Below, piece after piece: positions 44,553 to 56,408 of a stretch of DNA of 64,000 nt. Both the position numbers and the translations under genes were made by a program. The notes beneath the pieces are model-generated. The model was not told the DNA's origin, did not search any database, and saw nothing but the letters and a program-made list of their open reading frames with translations. Source of the DNA: Halichondria panicea (taxonomy: Eukaryota; Porifera; Demospongiae; Suberitida; Halichondriidae). The DNA lies in NCBI RefSeq assembly GCF_963675165.1, contig NC_087377.1, positions 11,084,632 through 11,148,631 on the forward strand, read 5' to 3'. The number at the start of each line of letters is the position of its first letter. Position 1 is the first letter of the stretch.

Positions 44553-44943
44553 CAGGGGCGTAGGGAGGGGGAGGGCTTTGGGGGCTGGAGCCCCCCCTTT
44601 CTCTGCAAAAACTGCACTAAGAGCCCCACCTTCTCTGATGAGTCTTCAGCCTGGGAATTAGGTATAGATTAGTGGCAGACAAACAGCATGTCCAAGAGCT
44701 AGCTATACTATACTAGTAACTTTGATTCTTTAGTGCAACTAAGCTAGCTAGCTACGGCTAGCTAGCTAGCTTTAGCAATATTATTAATTGAAGCAAGGTG
44801 TGGCTATTTCTTGCACATGCGCAATGAGTCATTAATTAGGGGGTGTGGCTTCCGGTAACCGGAATTTTCGGCGCTCCGCGCCAAGTACTTTCTGGCACGA
44901 ACAGCTCAGCCCCCCCTTCCTCAAATTCCTGCCTACGCCCCTG
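44553..44943 (+). mobile_element. CAGGGGCGTAGG MITE with 5-bp target duplication
   Basis: Ends CAGGGGCGTAGGGAGG and CCTGCCTACGCCCCTG are inverted over 391 bp, flanked by CTAGT on both sides. The interior has C-rich runs (GGAGCCCCCCC) typical of this group. Confidence 0.85.
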
Positions 44944-46294
44944 CTAGTCCCTCAATAGTAGTGCACGGGTTGACCCATCTTAAGTCAGAACACTCTATGT
45001 ATTACTTCCATCAGCTAGCTTACAGTAATAGCTAAACACATTACGGTACATAAGACTTACATGTACCACGGGTACGCACCAGTCTTTAGAGACAATTGAA
45101 CAAACTTTCATTTCCTTGCAGGTAGTATAAGTATAAGTATATGTGAGAATCCTAAAACTGACCAGGTCACCACATGCATATATACTGCACACATAGAAAC
45201 CTTTTTGCACCTTCTGTATACTTGCTATAACCGCTCCCATTAATGCATTTTTGCGACACTGTATTGTTTTACGATCAATTACCTGCAGCTATATAGCACT
45301 AGCTGGTCCATCCTCTAGTCTATCTGTTATGTGCTCCATTGTAAAGTGTATTGATTACTCCTAAATTCTTTCTCAGTGGTGGTATGATATGTATCCATGA
45401 ATATCATTATGTAAAGCCAGTGTCAGTGTTTGGGTCACTTACTTATCCCACAAACAGTGTCTGGTTGATTAATCTAAAGGAATTCATTCTTCTTTGTAGC
45501 CAGGCCTACAGTTTAATGTGCCAGTCACATTCCCAGAGTGTAGTACGGTACACTTTACTCTCTCTTCCTGACAGCCACAGGCCCTAAAATATGCATGCAC
45601 AGTGAATTTTCCCACAGTGTTACCGTAGCATTACTTGTATTGTGGTTTAGTAGTAGCCAATGCTTTGAACTCTACTTCCTGGTACGAAACAAATGTATAC
45701 ACATGCATGCAGCTGAGAACTGTAATAATTATCTTTGATGGTAGAGTTTCTATCCTGCATGCTCATAGAAGCTAGAAGCTTTATTATAATTATGTCTTGA
45801 TCATTGTTGCATGCTCTCCTGAAATTGTATCTGTTTTGTGCACAATCGTTTGTACCCGGCAAAGCTTGATATCAACAATATATTGTATTACCTCAACACA
45901 ATGGTCTAGATGGCTCCAGAGATCCTCTGACACTCTCTATAGTTCATTTGTGAGGTGGTCGCTCATTCATTTGACGATGTACATGTACACGTGTTTTCAT
46001 ACCAACTATAGCTTGCATTATGTCACCCATGGCCAAAGAGTCGCAGCAATTATCACGATCAACGTAATAATTGGTTACTTGTCTGATCACTCACGAGGGA
46101 AATTGGTGAACAAATCAGATTTTCGTAGAAAGTCCTTCACTATTAGTTAAGGAATTTTAGTCCTAACCATGCAGGTTTTCTTGAAGAAATTTCTTGAATT
46201 CAATAGATGAGGTTTCTACGACAAATGGGTTCTGGGCAGTTCAAGTGAATGCCTTGAATATTCTAGCAATTACGTATACTGTTTTATTGTGCAG

Positions 46295-48010
46295 GAATAC
46301 AATTAAACCGTGAAAACAAGACGCTTTTCTCCAATGAAGGAGCTGATTTTAATCGACTGTGCCGATACAAGAGGTCAGTATTGCAGCACTTGGATGTGTA
46401 TGCGCTATGGGTATAGCTTCATAGCTAGGCAAAATAATATAATGTCATGTTCTCAGAAATAATAGTGTTGTTCATGCTGGATACCATTTCCGTAGTGATA
46501 CAAACATGCTTAACGAGCTGCAATGGATTCACAATGGTGACTTAAGTCAGCCAGTACGCAGTACATTGTCATCAGCTCTGCCACTGGCTATAGAGAATGT
46601 CCAGCTCTTGCATGCCGGGGAGTACAGCTGTAGGGCGATGCTTAACAATGGTAGTGTTGTTGGTCCTGTGTCGGCAGGATTCCTCAATGTTGCAGGTGAG
46701 TACTCTACTAGCTTTTTTTTTTTTATGAAAGATTTAGCAATTAATTGCAAGGATACACAAATAGCTACAAAGCTAGGGTGAAGTGAGTCCTATAACATAC
46801 GTTTTAATAGTTACAACATGTCAACTAGATGTGAATACAGATGAGACTTAAATGAACTTATACTAGTACAGTCTACTAAAGTAAAGTCCTTGTGGCTAAC
46901 CAGCCTATTCCATATTGTGATTGCATGCGGAAAAAATGAGAATTTGTAAAAGGATGTTCTACATTGGTAGGGGACCAGAGTAAAACAGTTAACAGTTCTA
47001 CTACTGTACGTCATATTTCTCTTGGTTGCTGGGTTGTTTGGGAAGTCAGTTAGATTGTGTAGTATTTTGAAAAGCTGGGCGGTAGCTGGTGTAACTGGTG
47101 TAACTGGTGTATCTGGTGTAGCTGGGGTAGCTGGTGTATCTGGGGTAGCTGGTGTATCTGGTGTATCTGAGGTAGCTGGTGTAGCTGGTGTATCTGAGGT
47201 AGCTGGTGTATCTGGTGTAGCTGGGGTAGCTGGTGTCTATACCATCTAGTGGGAATAATTATGTTATGATAATAATAAATGTGGTTTTGTTGCAATCACA
47301 TTTGGTTAGTTTGAAATATTTTGTTTACAATTTATTGTGCATGATCAGCTGTCAACAAGTCACAACACACACTGTGTATGTACAGTACACGTAGTCACTT
47401 CGTAGTCTGCATGGATACGAATGTAGACTCATGATGATATATTTATAATCGCTCCCATCTTCAGATTCGTCCCAGCTGATTGTCCCACCAAAACAGTACG
47501 TACTGAAGGGTGGTGATATTACACTTGAGTACTCGACAACGCTAACGGACAATGTGTTGGGGGTGTGGCAAACTGCCTCGTCAAACGCACCTGCCGATCC
47601 CGTGATAACAAATGCCCAGGTGGAGAATGAGTTGGCTGGAGAGTATCAATACAATATCTTGTTTTATTTGACGGACACTGCTGACCAAGTGAACACTCAG
47701 CGACAATCGGAAGCTATTGTAGTAGGTGAGAGCTACAGAGCATGAGGTTATCTTACAAGTAACTCTTGTGTGCGTATGTTATGAAAACTGTTTGAACAAT
47801 TTTAATTTATGTGTACAGAGCTATGGGAATTCATAGTTAGGTTTGAATACTTGCCATAGCTCTGAGCAACTCCCTTCATGCACTTGCTGTAGGTACGACG
47901 TGTAGGGCTAATCTATTTCAAGTTTGGATCAAAGAAAATTAATTGTATGACCCCCATTTGAAATAGTTATCGACAAGCACACACACGCACACACACACAC
48001 ACACACACAT

Positions 48011-48050
<40 letters not shown>

Positions 48051-51000
48051 CCTCCACGGATCACTGCCTACTCTCAGTCCCCAATACAAGTCATCGGAGG
48101 ATCCACACAATCCCTGAGGGTCTCTTTTGTGAGCAGGACAATGAACAGTACTACTGTCAGCTGGACCAGACTCAGTGGGAACATGCCCTCGGGGGCACAG
48201 GTGGAAACAGTTTGGTTGGACGATAGTACCGGTAATGCAACGACTTCTCTCAACTTCAACTCTCTAACTAGAAGTGACAGTAGTCAGTATCGAGTGAGTA
48301 TCACTAACTCTCATGAAGTGGTTCCAGTAGACCAGAGAACAGTCAGCAAAATGTTTGAGTTGACTGTGAAAGGTGAGTTTATCAATTCAATTTTTCGTGA
48401 AATCTATTCTAACACCTTCACTAATGTTTCCCTTGTCTAGTTGTTTGTTTAACAATTATCGATTACTTGATCGTAGATAAGTAATTTCAGTGTGCGTTTT
48501 GCCAATCCAGTAGTACATGATGAAAATAAACACCTCTCTAGACAATGTATACTGTATGCGGTAGTTTGCATGCCCTCATGCCCTGGTCTATAGCGCATAC
48601 GAATGTAGCATTTAGACAGCGATGTAATGATGATTCACTTTCTCCACCTCCTCCGATAGTACCTCCTGCTCTACCGGCTTCACTGTCAGCCGCTAGTATC
48701 AACAACACACGTTACAACATCACATGGACTCTCACTCACACCACACCCGATCAACAAGCCTCCACCCTGCTCATTAACGTCTCCAAACCGTCCCCTACCA
48801 TCATTCAGGTAATTATAGTGTGGCGCATCGAGTAATATCTGTGTGGGCACACATGCATGTACAGTGCATGGAACCTATTTCAATGGGGAAAGGCCAACTG
48901 ATGGCCAGGTCCTAGTAATAGCTATAGTGCTAGAGCAGTGTTTTAATTGATATGAACTTCACCCAGCTGGAGCTAGGCGCAGGCTTTGGGAACAGCATAC
49001 TTGCAGTTTTAGCACTAAAGACTATAAAAATCACAGCAGATTCAGCAAAGAAAAAAGCTTTCCTAACTGGAGCCCTATTTAGAATCAGACACACGAACAC
49101 ACTGACTGACTACTATAACCTGGGGCCGCCTACAAGCCTCGAGTTAATTTATATATTCGCTGTCAAAAATATTGTTTCCCTGGTCACTACAGGTGCCCTC
49201 CTCAGTCAGTGAGATCTTTGTATTTGAAGTGGAGCCTGGTAATGATTACACTCTCTCTCTGACAGCTGCCAATGTGGACGGGAGTGTCAGCACTGATCCT
49301 GTAGTGTTCACTACTCCTGCAGCAGGTTAGTGCATTTGGATGTGATGACCCTTTACCAGCTAATCCTTCCAGTGAAATTGTAGCCTTTTAAAACGCGGCC
49401 TTTACCATACACCATGTGTTTCAATTATGGTGAGCTTGTCTCCACTGCAGTACTGTACAGCTCCCCTCATCATCTCTGCTGATGTTCAACGTCTCAACTC
49501 GACTGCTTTGAGCCTCACCTTTGACCTGCACTACACTGGTGGAGGTGACATCACTACCATCTCAGAACACATGACGGGAATGGTGGTCAGTGACGAGGTC
49601 AAGAGTTTGGAGTATTCGACTGACTTGGAGTTCTCTGTGTCTCTCACAAACCAGCGATCTCTGACAATGGTGGCCAGCACTAGACAGAGCTTCAGTAAGT
49701 CAGTACTGGTATACCGTACCATATAGCGGCCGGGTAATTTTCGTTGGTGCACATTTTTGTATATGTGACAGGCTCTGGGAAAACCAGACTATTGGAGCAG
49801 ACTAAAATTTTGTTGATTAATGTACCAAGTGATAGAGCAGAGCATTGCCTACACAATGATATGCTTAGTGTTCATATACCTAGTTTCATACCCGAGTTAT
49901 GCGCGTTGGAAACTTGAAGCCGTAAAATGTAGTATCGAGAAAAACGGCTCTCAAAGATTGCTTAATTAGGAAAAATAAGGTAATAGCGAAAGTTTGGACG
50001 AAGCGTTTCGATGGAAAGAGTTGGATTTAGAGCGTCAGATTTTACAGAGAGGTAGTAGAAGGACTGCAGATACTTATACACCAATAACATTTTATTTGAG
50101 ATTTTATACTGTAGGCATAAATTTAGCTGTAGCTCAATACTAAATTCTGCTCCAATAGTCTGGTTTTCCCAGAGCCTGTCACATATGACTACCATTAAAT
50201 ATTTCGTATTATAAGTATAACTTTCGTACAGCACAAAGTTTTTGAATCACTCTTTTTACATCTCAGAATAGCACCTATTGCGCATAACAATTTCGCAGTT
50301 TTAATTTTCGGATTAATACTCTTGTGCAAAAAGTACAAACAGTTTGAAAATAATCCGCTATACGGTTATATGAGGCCTATGTACACACTTTAGAGACATA
50401 ACAATATACATGTAATTACATCGGTGACATTGTATTTTTGCGCGACTAGTCTGTGTGACATTGTATATACAGTATGAGCAAAAATCACGGTAGATCTTAT
50501 ACTCTTGGTTGTAATTCCATGCTCTCTTTCTCTCCCAGTTCCCCCTGGGGCCCCGACTGTGCAAATGTCCGTCACAGAGACCTCCATCATTCTGCAAGTG
50601 ACGCTGTCAGGAACAGCCACGGAGCCGATAGAATCTATCGTCGCAGAGGTACATGATAGTACCCAACTAGTTGCTATGACTAATCGTACTGGAGCGTTCT
50701 CACGAGGGGAGGTGGTTGAAGTGACTGTTGGCGGGTTGAGCCCGGGAACACAGTACACAGCTGTGGCTTACGGGGTCAACGCTGGTGGTGCGGGGGAACA
50801 AAGCAGTCCGTTTACATTCAGCACGGGTGAGTAGCTAAGATAGAGTGATGGCAATTATAAAGTACCGGTGCTTTTATATGAGGATTGAGTTGCTTTCGAG
50901 AATGTGCACTCTTAAAGGGCTTTCCCGTTGACTTTCAAAGAATGTGATTTATGACCTGGGTCAAATTGCTCTTTTCATACCAATTTATGAGCCGTGAACA

Positions 51001-54000
51001 GTTTTGTTTAATAACCTTGGTAATGTGTTATGGTCCTAGTATAGATTACAAATGACATGGATAGTTTGCGTGCATATCGTATTCAAATTTGAATTCACTC
51101 ACAATGATATAATCGTAAGCGTAACCTGTACGAGTGTTGCTATGATACAGACCCACAGACAATTCTCAGCTAGGCTTACAATATTGTGACCGTCTATTTC
51201 TTACAACGTGATTTATTTATTATTTTGTTTATTCTCTAAATCCTCATTATATAGGCAGCCACTGCCAGCTGCAGCCACACATTTTTGCTCAGGGTATAAT
51301 TATCAGTAAATGCCATGAACCCGTTTACATAATTATACGTGGTTAAATTAGTGAAACTGAAGTAGCAAGTGACTCACATCGTATCCCCCATGCACAGCTG
51401 GCTCCAGCACGATGCTGTCCCAGGAGGCCGTGATAGGTATTTCCATTGTGGGCTCAGTGGTGGGTACCGTTGCCTTGGTGTTGGCCATCATTGGCTGTTT
51501 CTACTGCATCAGGCGATGCAAGACCGGAGGAGGAGAGAAATACTGTACTGCAGGTGAGATATTGCCATATAGCGCAACATTTTAGAAGGGCTTTAATTTT
51601 TGCTATTTTCGTCAATCCTCCAAGAAAATTACCACGAAATGCTTAGCTAATTACGGAAGACACAACGTCATTTGACCAAATAGCGCGAAACTTATTCACC
51701 GAAATGCTTTTAGAGGCCATTCCACGAAATTTAAGTGCCTCGAAAATTACACGCTATGCGTATATATAGGAAGATGCTTCTCATGTTGATAAGAATCAGG
51801 GTCACTGCTATGAGTGCTATCTCCACAGAACAGTGAAACCTGTTTATAGAGGTCACCTTTGTATACTGGCTGTACTAAAGAAATGGCCTGCTAACATAAT
51901 TTGGACGCAGGCTCTAGGACCAATTTATAGAGGGGTGACCACAATAGACTGTACTATGGCTACCTGCATATCCTCCAGATTATACTCTTAGAGAGAAGGC
52001 CGGACACTTACGCATGTAAGCCAAGGCCGTTTACTGATAATAGGGTTGAGTTCTTTTTCTGTATATATATATCTACCTTGGTCGTATGACTACCATCTGA
52101 TAATTCAACATGATTGTGTGTACTAAGCGTTCTCTATTACCGAACAAGAGGTTGTGGAACCAGAGTCTTTGATAAGCTATCTAGGTGCCCATAGTTATGG
52201 TTTGTGGTTAGAACTCAAAGACAATTTGTGGCGTGTACTCTACCACAGCAATGGACAGCAATAGGTCTGCCAGAGACAGTGTGGCATTCACTGTCCAGTG
52301 TCCACACACAAGCTAGCCTATCAGATGATTATTCTATATACAGGTTTCATATACTGCACAACTAGCATACTAACCTAAAAGTTGTCTGCTACCTTGCAAT
52401 TTGCAGCTTTTTCTCTCAATAATTGTTATTTAGTAGTGGCGTGATTGTAGAGACTTTCATTTCATGCAGTACCATAGGTGCAGCTAAATCAGTCAATTTG
52501 TGCTGATCTAGCTGCTATAGATTATCTAGTTGGCTTGTAAAGTGGCTGTTTTGGTAGCATCCTTTTGAGAGGCCGTAACTTGAGCCAATGGTTTTCACTT
52601 TGACTTCCAATGACAGGTGGTTCCCTTGTAAATTTCAGTAAAACTGATCATGCATGTGAATTAGATGCTGTTACGATCATAGAATTTTGTTGTAGAAGCG
52701 ACCTTGACTATACCTTTACCAGCAGTGCAAGCAGCAACCACGAAAATAAGATCCAATGAACTGACTAAAATTAATATTGCTCTTGAAATAAACATGTCTT
52801 CTCCCACTGTCAATGTATTTACAAATATCCTCTCTCCCCTTTTCTCCGGTTAGATTACAAGGAGGAGCCAAGATACGTGCAAAGATCGGATCAAGTGTAA
52901 GTCATGCGCATGCAATTAATATTGTTTAGTTGTTAGGCCAGGCAAAGTCAATTTGTAGTTTCTCAGGCTATTATTCCTAAAATAGCAAGCGGATTGAGGC
53001 ATTTGATAAATATTAATGATAATGATATTCATAGAATTTTAATTGAAAACACACCCCTAACTTCCTCAATAAGCGGAAATGCATAATTTTTTCCTATTAA
53101 TTTTAGTCGTAATTATATTCATGACCAAAAAACCATACAAATTTATCCTTTTCTTTTCTTTTAGTGCCTTTAATTTGAGGTCACGTGATATTTAACTTTT
53201 TTGTAAAGCTGCCAATTTCCAAGCGCGATGGCCTGAGAAACTACAAATTGACTTTGCATGGCCTTAAGTTTAATGGTGTAACGGATACATGGTTTGATCG
53301 CATGATTATGTACCTCAGCAATCTGTCTCGCACTCCATTTCCGAGCATCTCCCCATAACTCATTCTCATATCAGATGTTTGGAAGGCATCGATATCTTGA
53401 TCTTTAGCCCTCCTACTATCCAATTAGCTCCAAACCATCGATATTATAATGTTACTTATGACAATTATCACTTTCAATGTAGCATATCCATTCCCAGTTG
53501 ATTTAAATCACTTTCAACTGAACTGGAAAGTTATATTTCACCAATTAACTCGATCCGAAGTGTTTATAGTTACTTGTGACAGTTTAGTACTACTGTAGCA
53601 TTTCTCATTTATGTTTGTCGAATCACTTGCAACTTAAACATAAACAGGCAAAATGATACACAATGTTGTCGTTTGAACTACGTATAACGATAATATAATT
53701 ATATCTTCCTCTCTCTCTCTCTGCAGACCGACCAAGAATGGCAGTTTCATCTACCATTCCAGAGGGGAGGGCACGTACACTCCTCGCAGTCCCGTCATCT
53801 CCTCCCGTGCCAGTTCCAGCGTACCCCCTCTGGGCACAGACTACTCGTACGAGGACTCCGAAGTCGACATTGTGTTCCCCTCCAACGAACTGCACAAGAG
53901 ACAAAACGACTTACTTGACAACCACTCCCACTTCCAGTATCGACATTCTCCTGCACCTCTCAAAATATCCCCAAAGGTGCGTTCTCTAGTTCAATGATCA

Positions 54001-54320
54001 TTAGTGTCGTGTGTGTGTGTCTGCATGTTAATTGGGTGTGAAGAGTGTGAAGAGTGTGGCTTATCACAGACAGCTCTTCCATCCCCTTATGACAAGTGAT
54101 AATTGAGTGACAGAATCTGATTATAAGTATGCAGCCAATCTCCTACGGCTATACTTACGGCCTGAATAATTATTATGTGCATAGCGCCCGATGCCTACAT
54201 GATTGAAATTGTCCCTCCCCTTTGCAGCACCTCCTCTCCAACTCCTCGTCAATGCTCAGCCCTGACCCTGATATCGGCTCCCCGCCACTCACTGCTCTCT
54301 CTTACGCTACAGACGTCTAA
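46295..54320 (+). CDS. Gene C: Ig/FN3 type I receptor with long tail (5' exon not found)
   Basis: Exons: 46295-46373, 46457-46695, 47465-47725, 48049-48372, 48660-48808, 49193-49325, 49461-49694, 50539-50826, 51398-51553, 52854-52896, 53727-53976, 54228-54320 (stop TAA); about 748 residues. The frame is consistent throughout. Domains: an Ig split by a phase-2 intron (RLCRYKR / LQWIHNGD / GEYSCRAM), a second Ig-like domain without the usual cysteines, a third Ig-like domain (STTVSWTRL / SSQYRVSI), FN3 split by a phase-0 intron, another FN3, then a canonical FN3 (PPGAPTVQM...[13 protein letters not shown]). A transmembrane helix ([19 protein letters not shown]) follows. The tail has [10 protein letters not shown] and other tyrosines but no strict ITIM, and ends YATDV, a class I PDZ-type ligand. 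The donor at 53977 is GTGCGT, as at 11803 in gene B. The signal peptide exon must lie upstream. Confidence 0.8.
47082..47237 (+). repeat. 9/18-bp minisatellite in intron of gene C
   Basis: About 17 units alternate between GTAGCTGGT, GTATCTGGT and GTAACTGGT. In frame it would read (V A/S/T G)n, but it lies in an intron between two Ig exons. Confidence 0.9.
47978..48046 (+). repeat. (CA)n microsatellite abutting an acceptor of gene C
   Basis: The run ends in CACACAG, where the AG is the splice acceptor for the exon starting at 48049. It thus replaces the usual polypyrimidine tract. Confidence 0.9.
49717..50366 (+). mobile_element. MITE family 2 split by a nested element
   Basis: Ends TACCATATAGCGGCCGGGTA and ATAATCCGCTATACGGT lie about 650 bp apart because another element sits inside. 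It lies in an intron of gene C. Confidence 0.65.
49764..50183 (+). mobile_element. 420-bp TGTGACAGG element with TA target duplication, nested
   Basis: Arms TGTGACAGGCTCTGGGAAAA and TTTTCCCAGAGCCTGTCACA extend about 38 bp (to ACTATTGGAGCAG) and are perfect. TA flanks both sides. No ORF. Confidence 0.9.
51565..51761 (+). mobile_element. MITE family 2, decayed
   Basis: CCATATAGCGCAACATTTTA at the left and AAAATTACACGCTATGCG at the right. It begins 11 bp after the donor of the transmembrane exon of gene C. Confidence 0.55.
51762..52853. other. Intron of gene C, no exon seen
   Basis: It holds a decayed family-4 MITE end (AGTGAAACCTGTTTATAGAG at about 51833) and a family-2 fragment (GACCTTGACTATACCTTTAC at about 52702). 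No coding signal. Confidence 0.5.
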
Positions 54321-54339
54321 CTGTTGTCATAACTAATGT

Positions 54340-54345
54340 AATAAA
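54340..54345 (+). promoter_or_regulatory. Candidate poly(A) signal of gene C
   Basis: AATAAA lies 20 bp after the stop codon. The duplicated FN3 fragment begins 8 bp later. Confidence 0.55.
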
Positions 54346-54353
54346 TAATGCAG

Positions 54354-55384
54354 CTGTCAGGAATAACACGGAACCAATAGAATCTATCGTCGCAGAGGTA
54401 CATGATAGTACCCAACTAGCTGCTATGACTAATCGTACTGGAGCGTTCTCACGAGGGGGGGTGGTTGAAGTGACTGTTGGCAGGTTGAGCCCGGGAACAC
54501 AGTACACAGCTGTGGCTTACGGGGTCAACGCTGGTGGTGCGGGGGAACAAAGCAGTCCGTTTACATTCAGTACGGGTGAGTAGCTAAGAGAGAGTGATGA
54601 GAAGTACTGATGCTTTACGATGAATGAGTTGGTAGAATGTGCACTTAAAGGGCTTTCCTGTAAAATAATAATCTATAATCTCGGCATAGTAATTTCACTA
54701 GGTTGTGGAGAGGGAATCGTTTTTTTGGTTTAAACTGTCAATACCTTGACATTTCTGTTTTGTCAGAGCTACTTCTATCTTTACTACACACCGCCTTTGT
54801 GCTGTAATTCATTCCCTGTTAAATTATGCTGTCCAACTTGACTTTCTCTCACTATATAGCTCCGACCTGTTGTGCCTCAGAAGAGAAGACACAAGCCAGT
54901 CCAGTCTACTGGTAAGTAATGAAGTTAATTCCTCGTCCCTAACCTTCAGCTATGTACCATTCCCAGTTCTCATGTACACTATAATTATAGTCAAATCGAC
55001 AATCATGAATCATGGCAATGTCTATCTGATGAAAAAGCTTGCTTTAGCATACTCTCAAAAGCACATTTTCATTCTCTTTTTTTTTATGAGATTCATAATT
55101 TTTTAATGCCAGCTAGCATAATTATCATTTTTTCTCAATATCAGTCAAAATGTACCGTTAAATTCTTACGAAAATCTTTTAACCCAGGTATACACAGTTT
55201 GCTCACTCTCTCCCCAAACATGCGCTGCAATGCTCCTACTATAATTATTGTAACGCTCGTGTTTTCACTCGTCTTTGTCCACTTTAGTCACACAGTGTGT
55301 GTGTGTGTGTGGTGGCTCTAATTAAATATATTCCCTACAGATTCTCTACCAGATGAGCTACATATGGAAAGCTTTCATGTCTAA
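54354..55384 (+). pseudogene. Hybrid cassette: FN3 exon piece of gene C plus two tail exons of gene B
   Basis: Three pieces in a row. 54354-54575 copies the last 223 nt of the FN3 exon ending at 50826, with one base lost (GGAATAACACGG against GGAACAGCCACGG), and continues into the matching intron start. 54860-54911 copies the 52-nt tail exon 14759-14810 with both splice sites. 55341-55384 copies the last exon with stop ([14 protein letters not shown]). The TG repeat before the last exon is also kept, at 55295-55312. There is no transmembrane exon, and the phases do not join FN3 to the tail, so it is probably not a gene on its own. The tail exons could serve as an alternative 3' end if spliced from gene C. 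Confidence 0.75.
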
Positions 55385-55813
55385 AGTGGCTTATCTGATG
55401 TTTTACATGTAAGAACTGTATAGCGAGAGTACGTTTCATCCAGTATAATTATTGGATACCTTTTCAATTCAGCCACACATAATTTTTGTACATTACCAAT
55501 AATTATATCAGCATGCATTTCTGACTGTGATCGTGTCTATATATCACACAAACAATTTGCCAAGTAAAAAGGTCACTCTGTCCTTCAAAAACAAACAAAA
55601 AGGTGTAGACTGAGGCAAGTGTTACAAGTATAGAAAGTAGTAATTAGTGGCTATATAAAAGAACTTTCTCACTTATACGTATCAATTGAAGCGATTAAGT
55701 GTGTATAAACACTGGGCCAGAGAAGACCGCCAATTAAAAGTAGGGGCGATCAATTAAGTGTCATAATTACATTATCAGTAGCAGGCTAGAAGCATAATAC
55801 TGGCATAATAATA

Positions 55814-56228
55814 CAGTAGCCTCTCGCTATTCCGGCTCTCTAAAGTACGGTCACCTCGATATACCGGCCAATTGGTTTGGCACAGATTGCTTACTGCACA
55901 AAACTCACCCTGAAGTACGGCCACTCGCTATTCCGTATATATACTGGCCAGTGCTGGCTAGGTTTTCAATGTAATTTTATACTTTTATTACGGTCAGATA
56001 TGACGTTTTGGGTGTGGTTTGGCAGATAAAATTGGATTACACTTAAATAGAGAGCAGAATGACTCATTATCTTTCATTATCCTCGAGACAAGAACCGCAA
56101 AAGTAGTCATTAGATTCGAGGTAAGGTCATTTTAAGCCGCGGCTATGTCCTGAAATACAGCCACCTCGCTATTCTGGCTGAGCTGCACTGTCCCAAGGCA
56201 GGGTGACTGGATTAACGAGAGTCTACTG
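55814..56228 (+). mobile_element. MITE family 1, complete, TA target duplication
   Basis: A 415-bp element with ends CAGTAGCCTCTCGCTATTCC and ...TTAACGAGAGTCTACTG, TA at 55812-55813 and 56229-56230. The interior has GCGGTT / AACCGC-type pairing and no ORF. It sits in the third copy of the 3' flank of gene B. Confidence 0.88.
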
Positions 56229-56408
56229 TACTTTGGCCGCAATAGCGAAGTAGCTGCATTTCAGAAAATAGCCCCAGCTATAAATAGTAGGCCTAAATAC
56301 TCAGGTAGGCCCTGATAAATTATGCTTGAAATAATTTTAGCATAATAGGTAGGTGTGTGTCTAAAGAATAATAAATTTATTGGGCAACAATGTCCATTTT
56401 TGGTATAA

